Made by a program: the position numbers and the translations under genes. Below, in pieces: positions 6,459-12,210 of a stretch of DNA of 12,210 nucleotides; the first letter of the stretch is position 1; each line of letters starts with the position of its first letter. The DNA is taken from positions 1-12,210 of the forward strand of contig JAVBPA010000078.1 in the NCBI GenBank assembly GCA_031549925.1, read 5' to 3'. The notes under the pieces were generated by a model. The model did no database searches. It had not been told where the DNA came from and saw nothing but the letters and a program-made list of their open reading frames with translations. This DNA is from JAVBPA01 sp031549925 (lineage in GTDB: Bacteria; Bacillota; Clostridia; Oscillospirales; CAG-272).

Positions 6459-6920
6459 ATGATTAGGCTGGAGATATATACAAAAAACAAACAAAATGAA
6501 ATAGAAGAGTTTTTTATCGAATGTTTTACTTCTCTCGGATGGGGATATGAACCTTACGGACGCCATTCCGATATATTAAACATAGATAAAACCTATATGA
6601 AAAACGGCTGCATGTGGTGTCTTTATGAAGACGAAAAGCTTGCCGGAACTATAGCAATAAAAACAATAGACGAAATAAAGAAGTCGGCGGAACTCAAACG
6701 TTTGTACATTTTACCCGCTTATCAGGGAAAAGGTTACGGAAAATTGTTGATGGATACCGCTTTGTCTTTCTGCCGAAAAAAAGAATTTAAAAAAGTTTTT
6801 CTCGATACCAGAACCGACCGTGACGCTATGATTCATTTGATAAAAAAATATGGATTTAAAAAAATCGAACGTTACAATGACAATAAATACGCGGAATTAT
6901 TTTTTGAAATGGATTTATAA
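6459..6920 (+). CDS. GNAT-family N-acetyltransferase
   Basis: A 153-residue acetyltransferase of the GNAT fold, transferring acetyl from acetyl-CoA to an amine of unknown identity. The acetyl-CoA binding motif A is clear in LKRLYILPAYQGKGYGKLL (about 79-97, with QGKGYG), and the end KYGFKKIERYNDNKYAELFF is typical of this group of small, stand-alone GNATs. The start at 6459 is supported by GGAGG (6448-6452), 6 bases before the ATG. It sits between two sugar-metabolism genes without its own promoter. Its substrate might be related to the cluster, for example an amino sugar, or it might be an unrelated passenger. Confidence 0.85.
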   Translation: MIRLEIYTKNKQNEIEEFFIECFTSLGWGYEPYGRHSDILNIDKTYMKNGCMWCLYEDEKLAGTIAIKTIDEIKKSAELKRLYILPAYQGKGYGKLLMDTALSFCRKKEFKKVFLDTRTDRDAMIHLIKKYGFKKIERYNDNKYAELFFEMDL

Positions 6921-6999
6921 GTGAGTTTTTAATTATTAAAGAGAACATAAAACATATAATCTTAATTTACCAAATTATGAAGGGATTAAATATTGGTTT

Positions 7000-7761
7000 A
7001 TGATAAGCTTTGCCGATGATATAAGAACAAGAACAATACCTACGGGTTGTTTCGGTTTATTTTTCGCGGGTCAGGCAGGATATATACTGAAAGGTCCGGA
7101 TAATTCACTGACGGCTGTCGATTTATATTTATCAGACTGCTGTGCGCGTTTGGTTAATTTAAAAAGATTAGCTCCGTATTTGCTTGACGCCTCGGATTTA
7201 TATTTTAATACAATTATTTGCACGCACGAGCATCCCGATCATCTTGATATAGACGTTTTACCTCAAATGGCGATGTTGGGAAATCCCGTTTTATATATGA
7301 ACCGCGAAAGTATAGATATAATGAAAATCTACGGGAATTTCAAAAATATAAAACTGCTTGAAGCCGGAAACAATTACTACGAGGGAAGTCTAAAAATCGA
7401 AGCCGTTCCCTGCGACCACGGGCAGTCTGCTCCGAACGCCGTCGGGCTGCTGCTAACTCTCGGGTCAAAAACCATGTACATAGCGGGAGACACTTCATTC
7501 AGACCTGATATAGCCTCAAGCGTTGCGAAATATCATATTGATGTAATGGCTGCTCCGATAAACGGCGCTTTCGGTAATTTAAACGAAGAAGAAGCTGTCC
7601 GCATGTGCGAAATAGTGAAACCGTCTCTTATGATACCTTATCATTTTTGGAATTTTGCCGAACATGGAGGAAACCCTCATCTGTTCATGAAAAAGATGGC
7701 TGAAATACTCCCCGATCAAAAGTATCTGATTATGCGCCCGGGCGAAGGAGTTATTATTTAA
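7000..7761 (+). CDS. Metallo-beta-lactamase-fold hydrolase, UlaG-like (possible sugar lactonase)
   Basis: A 253-residue metal-dependent hydrolase. The HxHxDH signature is at His76, His78, Asp80 and His81 (CTHEHPDHLD), followed by His140 (PCDHG), Asp164 (AGDTS) and His215 (IPYHFWNF), so both metal sites look complete. The closest match I recognise is the UlaG group, whose founding member opens the lactone ring of L-ascorbate 6-phosphate; the C-terminal string EEEAVRMCEIVKPSLMIPYH resembles it, although UlaG itself is about 100 residues longer. In this setting a lactonase acting on a sugar lactone produced by one of the neighbouring dehydrogenases is plausible (inference). The ribosome site is weak: AAGGG lies 15 bases before the ATG, with no better in-frame start visible. 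The gene is 79 bases after the GNAT stop. Confidence 0.8.
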   Translation: MISFADDIRTRTIPTGCFGLFFAGQAGYILKGPDNSLTAVDLYLSDCCARLVNLKRLAPYLLDASDLYFNTIICTHEHPDHLDIDVLPQMAMLGNPVLYMNRESIDIMKIYGNFKNIKLLEAGNNYYEGSLKIEAVPCDHGQSAPNAVGLLLTLGSKTMYIAGDTSFRPDIASSVAKYHIDVMAAPINGAFGNLNEEEAVRMCEIVKPSLMIPYHFWNFAEHGGNPHLFMKKMAEILPDQKYLIMRPGEGVII

Positions 7762-7762
7762 A

Positions 7763-7797
7763 TCAGCGGGTTTAGAATAAAAAAACTGTTCCGCTGA
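7763..7797 (+). terminator. Weak hairpin after the metallo-hydrolase gene
   Basis: TCAGCGG (7763-7769) pairs with CCGCTGA (7791-7797) around a 21-base A-rich loop, then aaatttta follows. The stem is short and the U-tract poor, so it is at most a partial terminator or a processing or stability element within the operon. Its right arm is part of a 12-base word repeated before the alcohol dehydrogenase gene. Confidence 0.25.
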
Positions 7798-7805
7798 AAA
7801 TTTTA

Positions 7806-7848
7806 TCACGGCTTTTTCTGTGACATTATATTTCCGGGCAGTTATACT
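7806..7848 (+). promoter_or_regulatory. Possible internal promoter with overlapping dyad upstream of deoC
   Basis: TCACGG (7806-7811) and CTGTGA (7818-7823) form a 6-base stem with one G-U pair. It overlaps a poor -35 (TGTGAC, 7819-7824), which lies 18 bases before a good -10, TATACT (7843-7848). Start of transcription would be near 7855 and deoC begins at 7898. The 136-base gap between the metallo-hydrolase and deoC is the largest inside the cluster, which fits a second promoter, but the -35 match is weak. Confidence 0.3.
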
Positions 7849-7897
7849 TTATATGTGATTACAAACAAACCATATTTATTTTCGGAGATTTATAAAA

Positions 7898-8551
7898 ATG
7901 ATCGAAAACATCAATAAATATATTGACCATACTATCCTAAAACCATTCGCGCGTGAAGATGATGTAAAAAAGCTCTGCGAGGAAGCTCTGCAAATGAACA
8001 CGGCAAGCGTTTGTATAAATCCGTTTTATATTCCTGCGGCGAGAAGAATACTTGAACAGTCCTCAGTTTTAGTTTGCACTGTTATCGGGTTCCCTCTCGG
8101 AGCTTCATCAACAGCGGCAAAAGCTTCCGAAACAAAGCTTGCGCGACTGGAAGGATGCGACGAATTCGATATGGTCATAAATATCGGAGCTTTAAAAGAT
8201 AATCGGATACATTATGTTAAAACCGACATAGAAGCGGTAGTTGAAGCTGCCCGGGGGAGAACTGTCAAAGTTATAATCGAAACTTTTTATTTAAACGACG
8301 AAGAAAAAGCCGTTGCCTGCAAATTGGCTTGTGAGGCGGGAGCGCATTTTGTAAAAACCTGCACCGGATTTAATGAAGGAATAGCTACTGTATCTGATGT
8401 AAAACTCATGAAAGAAAATATAAACGGAGGAGTTCTTGTAAAAGCTTCTTCCGGAATACGCACTTATGAACAGGCAGAAGCTCTGATTAAAGCGGGAGCT
8501 TCGAGACTCGGTACATCATCCGGAGCGGCAATAATTGCGGGAGCCCGTTAA
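7898..8551 (+). CDS. deoC: Deoxyribose-phosphate aldolase
   Basis: A 217-residue cytoplasmic class I aldolase that cleaves 2-deoxy-D-ribose 5-phosphate into D-glyceraldehyde 3-phosphate and acetaldehyde. All hallmark residues are present: Asp91 in DEFDMVINIGAL, the Schiff-base Lys153 in HFVKTCTGF, the second active-site Lys182 in VLVKASSGIRT, and the phosphate-binding GTSSGAAI near the end. Length and start (IDHTILKP at 9-16) match the family. The ribosome site GGAG (7884-7887) is 10 bases before the ATG. The next gene starts 2 bases after the stop, so the two are translated together. In nucleoside-salvage operons deoC usually sits with deoA, deoB or deoD; none is here, and a sugar kinase is instead, so the substrate probably arrives as a free deoxy-sugar. 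Confidence 0.95.
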   Translation: MIENINKYIDHTILKPFAREDDVKKLCEEALQMNTASVCINPFYIPAARRILEQSSVLVCTVIGFPLGASSTAAKASETKLARLEGCDEFDMVINIGALKDNRIHYVKTDIEAVVEAARGRTVKVIIETFYLNDEEKAVACKLACEAGAHFVKTCTGFNEGIATVSDVKLMKENINGGVLVKASSGIRTYEQAEALIKAGASRLGTSSGAAIIAGAR

Positions 8552-8553
8552 AT

Positions 8554-9489
8554 ATGAACAGGATAAAAGCCGGAAGATACAAGGATATCTTCGCGCTTGA
8601 ATTTAATACGGATAAGTACCGTGCTGTTTTTTTACCTTATAACGGTGCGAAAATGGCATCGCTTACAGATAAAAAATTAAATCTTGAACTGCTTTCGGAA
8701 TCTGACGGCGAAAAATATAAACCGCTTACCGAAAACGGAAATTATGTTGAAAGCGAATGTTCCGCTTTTGATGATATGTTCCCAACTATTGACCTGTATG
8801 TTCCGCAATCCGGTGAAAGAAAAGGTATTCTTTATCCCGATCACGGAGAAGTTTGCCGCGGATGCTTCGATTTTGAAATAAACGATTCTTCACAGGAATT
8901 GACTATGTCATATGTATCCCGCACGCTTTCATACAAATATAAAAAGCAGATAACTGCGGGTGAGGACGGCTCGGTTATCATCAAATACAAAATAGAAAAC
9001 ATGCTGTCTGAGGATTTCCCCTTCATATGGGCGGCACATATTATGCTAGCATCCCATAAAGGCGGTTATTTTATATTGCCGGAAGAGTTCGGCCGGGACG
9101 CTGAAATTATGTTCGATTCAAAAAACGAACGTTCCAAAAGAGGCGATATAATAAAAATAACAGATGATTTATTAACCACGGCGGAGTTTTCTCCCGGAGG
9201 AGACACATACAAATTTTATTTTATATCAAAAACTGAAGCAGGTAATATTAAATACGCGCTTCCATCGTTTAAAACTTCTGTCGTGCTGCGCTATGACTCA
9301 GAAAAACTTCCTTTTCTCGGTATTTGGATGAATAACGGAGGATTTAAGGGAATGTACAATGCAGCGCCCGAAATAGCTTCCGCACCTTATGATACACCGG
9401 AAGAAGCTATTTTGCGAAATGTTTGCAGCTTTATCCCCGCAAAAGGATTTTTTGAATTTGAATTAGAGATATATACCGAAGAAATATAA
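8554..9489 (+). CDS. Aldose 1-epimerase-like protein (galactose mutarotase fold)
   Basis: A 311-residue protein with the beta-sandwich pattern of sugar mutarotases, which interconvert alpha and beta anomers. Landmarks are an early FLPYNGAKMASL (26-37), a FDDMFPTI stretch (72-79), YPDHGEVCR with His97 (94-102), FIWAAHIMLA with His162 (157-166), and a late LPFLGIWMNNGG (about 251-262). The two His residues correspond in position to the conserved pair of the fold; which Glu is the base I cannot assign with certainty. It follows deoC by 2 bases, with GGGAG inside the deoC end as ribosome site, and precedes the kinase by 21 bases. A role in supplying the right anomer of the sugar to the kinase is the natural reading. 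The subfamily is divergent, so action on other sugars is possible. Confidence 0.75.
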   Translation: MNRIKAGRYKDIFALEFNTDKYRAVFLPYNGAKMASLTDKKLNLELLSESDGEKYKPLTENGNYVESECSAFDDMFPTIDLYVPQSGERKGILYPDHGEVCRGCFDFEINDSSQELTMSYVSRTLSYKYKKQITAGEDGSVIIKYKIENMLSEDFPFIWAAHIMLASHKGGYFILPEEFGRDAEIMFDSKNERSKRGDIIKITDDLLTTAEFSPGGDTYKFYFISKTEAGNIKYALPSFKTSVVLRYDSEKLPFLGIWMNNGGFKGMYNAAPEIASAPYDTPEEAILRNVCSFIPAKGFFEFELEIYTEEI

Positions 9490-9510
9490 AAAAGTATACC
9501 CGGAGGAAAT

Positions 9511-10443
9511 ATGAATAAACCTAAAATTGTGATCGTCGGAAGCTATATAACCGATTTAACCTCGTTTACTCCAAGATTCCCGCGTGACGGAGAATCCGTT
9601 ATAGGCAGTTTTTTGAAAATCGGACCCGGAGGCAAAGGTTCAAACGCGGCGACAGCAGCTGCGCGTTCGGGCGGAGAAATCACAATGATTGCTAAAGTCG
9701 GACGTGATATGCTTAGCGGAGTTTGTTTTGAACATTACAAAAACGAAGGTATGAAAACCGATTATATTTTTGTTTCCGAAACCTCCGTGACAGGTTCCGC
9801 TATTATCGAAGTAAACGAAAACACCGGCGAAAACCGGATAATCGTAATGATAGGCGCAAACCTCGATCTTTCACCCGCCGAAATCCGCCGGACAGAGGAT
9901 GAAATCGCCTCTTGCAATGCTGTTCTTATGCAGCTTGAAACTAATCTTGACGCTCTGCGCGAAACAATAGCCCTCGCGAAAAAGCATTGTAAAACAATTA
10001 TATTAAATCCCGCTCCGGCGCAGAATGTTCCGGACGGATTTTTTGAGGGTATAGATTATCTGACCCCGAATGAAACGGAAGCGGAATTTTTTTCTTCAAT
10101 TCCCGTAAACGATACCCTAAGTGCATATGCCGCGGGTGAAAAGCTTCTTTCATACGGAGTTAAAAACGTTATCATAACACTCGGGAAAAACGGCGCGGCT
10201 TTAATTAATCGGGAAACAAAGATTGTTATTCCGACAACCGATTTGAAAGCCGTCGATACTACAGGCGCAGGCGACGCGTTCAACGGCGCGTTTACGGTCG
10301 CCTTATCCGAGGGAAAAAATATTATAGATGCGATAAAATTCGCAAATTGCGCGGCTTCTATTTCGGTAACACGGAAAGGAGCTTCCCCCTCAATGCCCCT
10401 GCGAGCCGAGTCCGATGAATTATACAAAAAATTTTTCCAATAG
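9511..10443 (+). CDS. Ribokinase-family sugar kinase, probable 2-deoxyribokinase
   Basis: A 310-residue PfkB-family kinase. It has the N-terminal sugar site with Asp15 and GGKGSN (40-45), Glu143 in MQLETN, NPAPA (166-170), TPNETEAE (185-192), and the ATP/anion-hole motif DTTGAGDAFNG (249-259) with catalytic Asp255. E. coli ribokinase reads GSINADH at the start; this protein reads GSYITDLTSF, which resembles the Salmonella deoxyribokinase DeoK pattern (VDLITY) more closely. Next to deoC this makes phosphorylation of 2-deoxyribose to its 5-phosphate the best guess, with plain ribose as the alternative. Ribosome site GGAGG (9502-9506) lies 4 bases before the ATG. A 102-base gap follows before the alcohol dehydrogenase gene, without a clear terminator. 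I leave the symbol blank because rbsK and deoK cannot be separated with certainty. Confidence 0.88.
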   Translation: MNKPKIVIVGSYITDLTSFTPRFPRDGESVIGSFLKIGPGGKGSNAATAAARSGGEITMIAKVGRDMLSGVCFEHYKNEGMKTDYIFVSETSVTGSAIIEVNENTGENRIIVMIGANLDLSPAEIRRTEDEIASCNAVLMQLETNLDALRETIALAKKHCKTIILNPAPAQNVPDGFFEGIDYLTPNETEAEFFSSIPVNDTLSAYAAGEKLLSYGVKNVIITLGKNGAALINRETKIVIPTTDLKAVDTTGAGDAFNGAFTVALSEGKNIIDAIKFANCAASISVTRKGASPSMPLRAESDELYKKFFQ

Positions 10444-10545
10444 ACTTTTATTAAGTTTGTAAAATGATAATCAATATAAATATGTACTTATGCAAGTTTC
10501 CGCTGAAAACCCGTTTGATTAATTTTTATATTCGGAGGTTTTTAA

Positions 10546-11592
10546 ATGAAAGCTCTTACGGTTTTTTCACAGCATGATATCAAAATGACTGAAGCTGAAG
10601 AACCCACTCTCATAGCTGACGAAGTTTTATGCCGTGTTGTATATTCGGGGATATGCGGCACGGATATTGCGATATATACAGGGGAAACGAATTTTGTCCG
10701 CGACGGATTGATAAAATATCCGGTTAGAATCGGACACGAATGGTCGGGTTATGTAGAAAAAGTCGGTTCCGGAGTTACAAAATTTAAAGCAGGCGACCGT
10801 GTGGTTTCCGATAACGGTATTACCTGCCGCAAATGCCCCGCCTGTTTGAGGGGTGATATGGCAAACTGCGAAAACAACCGTTCAGTCGGAACAATAAACT
10901 GCTGGGAAGGTTCTTTTTCTGAATATATAGTTATTCCCGAGTGCCACCTTTATCATTTGCCGGATGAAATAGACTATAAAAAAGGCGCTATGATAGAACC
11001 TCTTACCGTTTCGTATGCGGCTGTTACAAAATATCCGATTGACATTGACACATCGGTTGCGGTAATCGGAACGGGACCTATCGGTATGGCAGCCGTAGCT
11101 TTAGCCGTTCAGATGGGAGCGAAAACGGTCGTTTGTATCGGAAGAACAGATTCCAAACTGGAAACAGCAAAAAAAATCGGAGCTACCCATACTATAAACA
11201 TAAACACTGCGGATGCTGTTGAAAAAATAATTGAAATAACAGGTAACGGAGTTGATTTTACAATTGAGACTTCCGGTTCGCCTGCAACAGTACAGCAGGC
11301 TATCGACATAACACGCCCGAGGGGATTTATCTCCCTTGTAGGTTTTTACGAAACAAATATAAACAACCTTGTTTTAAATAATTTAGTTCTCAAAGGGTTG
11401 ACTATGCGTGGAATCATGGGCGAGCTTAATATTGTTCCGCCGATTATAAACTACATAGTAAAAAGCGGACTTGATTTAACTCCGATGATAACTGATATCA
11501 TCGATTTTGACGATGCCGCCGGATATTTTGAAGACCACACAAAAAGGCACAAAAAAGATATAAAAGTATTGGTAAAAATAACTGAGGTTTAA
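10546..11592 (+). CDS. Zinc-dependent medium-chain alcohol/polyol dehydrogenase
   Basis: A 348-residue medium-chain dehydrogenase of the sorbitol/threonine dehydrogenase type. The catalytic zinc site uses Cys37 (SGICGTD), His64-Glu65 (IGHEWSG) and Glu151 (MIEPL); the structural zinc Cys residues are 94, 97, 100 and 108. The nucleotide-binding fold has GTGPIG (175-180). The position after the second strand that is Asp in NAD-specific relatives appears to be Gly199, followed by Arg200, which suggests a preference for NADP (inference from my alignment by eye). It may oxidise a sugar, sugar alcohol or deoxy-sugar, or reduce acetaldehyde; the active site does not tell. GGAGG (10534-10538) is 7 bases before the ATG. 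An acylating aldehyde dehydrogenase starts 99 bases after its stop. Confidence 0.88.
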   Translation: MKALTVFSQHDIKMTEAEEPTLIADEVLCRVVYSGICGTDIAIYTGETNFVRDGLIKYPVRIGHEWSGYVEKVGSGVTKFKAGDRVVSDNGITCRKCPACLRGDMANCENNRSVGTINCWEGSFSEYIVIPECHLYHLPDEIDYKKGAMIEPLTVSYAAVTKYPIDIDTSVAVIGTGPIGMAAVALAVQMGAKTVVCIGRTDSKLETAKKIGATHTININTADAVEKIIEITGNGVDFTIETSGSPATVQQAIDITRPRGFISLVGFYETNINNLVLNNLVLKGLTMRGIMGELNIVPPIINYIVKSGLDLTPMITDIIDFDDAAGYFEDHTKRHKKDIKVLVKITEV

Positions 11593-11653
11593 AATGGCTA
11601 TTTGTTTTTAACCGCAGATAAGAAAAAAATCTGAACTTTTATATATAGCCATT
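11593..11653 (+). repeat. Nested inverted repeats between the alcohol and aldehyde dehydrogenase genes
   Basis: AATGGCTAT (11593-11601) and ATAGCCATT (11645-11653) form a perfect 9-base outer stem. Inside it CAGAT (11615-11619) and ATCTG (11629-11633) form a second hairpin with an A-rich loop. The outer stem begins one base after the stop codon of the upstream gene and ends 38 bases before the next ATG. No U-tract follows, so it is not an ordinary terminator. It may set mRNA stability, act as an attenuator, or be a protein-binding site. Confidence 0.5.
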
Positions 11654-11691
11654 AATATATAAAGGCAAATTACAATCTTTGAGGTATACCC

Positions 11692-12210
11692 ATGGATACA
11701 AAAAAATTTATATCTGATCTGATAAACAAATCCCGCAAGGCACAGCTTGAATTTGAAAAATTTTCACAGGAAAAAACCGACAATATCGTACGAGCCGCAG
11801 CTTTTGCGATTTATGAAAACGCCGAACTTCTCGCCCGTTCAGCGGTAGACGAAACTCGTATGGGTGTGTATGAACATAAGGTCATAAAAAACAAGGGAAA
11901 AGCTAAAATAATATGGAACTCTCTCAAAGGAGTTCCTTCAAAAGGGATATTATCCCGTGATTTAAATTCCGGAATAACCGAAATTGCCCGTCCTGTCGGG
12001 ATCGTCGGCGCGGTAACCCCCTGCACAAATCCTATAGTAACCCCGATGTGCAATGCTATGTTTGCTTTAAAAGGCGGAAATTCTATTATAATATCACCTC
12101 ATCCGCGTTCTAAAATTTGTTCGTCCGCGGCTGTCCGTTTGATGAATGAAGCTTTATCAAAACTCGGAGCACCCGAAAATTTGATACAAATTATAGAAGA
12201 GCCCACAGTC
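11692..12210 (+). CDS. CoA-acylating aldehyde dehydrogenase, N-terminal part (cut by window end)
   Basis: An open frame of 173 codons from ATG 11692 to the last base, with GAGG (11681-11684) 7 bases upstream. The protein resembles the N-terminal, NAD-binding half of acetaldehyde dehydrogenases of the AdhE/EutE/SauS type: RAAAFAIYENAELLARSAV (36-54), ETRMGVYEHKVIKNKGKA (56-73), ARPVGIVGAVTPCTNPIVTP (about 99-118) and the highly typical IISPHPRSK (about 132-140). Such enzymes turn acetaldehyde and CoA into acetyl-CoA with NAD. That is exactly what is needed to use the acetaldehyde released by DeoC. The catalytic Cys lies beyond the window. It could be a stand-alone enzyme or the first half of a bifunctional AdhE. 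I see no clear microcompartment-targeting extension at the N-terminus. Confidence 0.88.
   Translation, partial: MDTKKFISDLINKSRKAQLEFEKFSQEKTDNIVRAAAFAIYENAELLARSAVDETRMGVYEHKVIKNKGKAKIIWNSLKGVPSKGILSRDLNSGITEIARPVGIVGAVTPCTNPIVTPMCNAMFALKGGNSIIISPHPRSKICSSAAVRLMNEALSKLGAPENLIQIIEEPTV

Noticed and set aside
10056..10427. Minus-strand open frame of 123 codons inside the kinase gene.
   Set aside because: It is the antisense shadow of a well-supported kinase gene and has no recognisable domain.

Overview
The window looks like the chromosome of an AT-rich Gram-positive anaerobe, most likely an uncultured member of the Clostridia (Bacillota). The signs are strong GGAGG-type ribosome binding sites, textbook sigma-A promoters, a BioY biotin transporter subunit, a GGDEF protein with a Cys-rich sensor domain, and close spacing of genes. 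I see no insertion sequence, phage gene, tRNA, rRNA or CRISPR array. The genus is not determinable from what I can see.

Left part (1-5298). A diguanylate cyclase (362-1246, +) faces a lipoprotein of the Cthe_2159-like carbohydrate-binding beta-helix family (1256-2236, -). A minus-strand set follows in transcription order: a YhfC-like membrane protein, the biotin transporter subunit bioY (4-base overlap with the preceding gene), then the CCA-adding enzyme. Between the CCA gene and the lipoprotein (2237-2547) lies what appears to be a decayed fragment of an extracellular sugar-binding protein gene. A stable hairpin there partly covers the ribosome binding site of the lipoprotein.

Middle (5299-5640). 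This is a divergent control region with two near-perfect sigma-A promoters back to back. One drives the YhfC-bioY operon. The other (TTGACA, 17 bases, TATAAT) drives the large rightward cluster, and an imperfect dyad sits just upstream of it.

Right part (5641-12210). Eight genes run on the + strand: SDR oxidoreductase, GNAT acetyltransferase, UlaG-like metallo-hydrolase, deoxyribose-phosphate aldolase (deoC), aldose-1-epimerase-like protein, ribokinase-family kinase with a deoxyribokinase-like N-terminus, zinc alcohol dehydrogenase, and the first 173 residues of a CoA-acylating aldehyde dehydrogenase that runs off the window. The core reads as 2-deoxyribose catabolism: mutarotation, phosphorylation to deoxyribose 5-phosphate, cleavage to glyceraldehyde 3-phosphate and acetaldehyde, and oxidation of acetaldehyde to acetyl-CoA. 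The two dehydrogenases and the lactonase-like protein suggest that the natural substrate is an oxidised or derivatised deoxy-sugar rather than free deoxyribose alone; this part is inference. No transporter or regulator for the cluster is inside the window.

Items most worth a second look: the SDR has Phe in place of the catalytic Tyr; the YhfC-like protein appears to lack the metal-binding His residues of its family; a binding-protein gene relic lies in an intergenic gap; and nested inverted repeats lie between the alcohol and aldehyde dehydrogenase genes.
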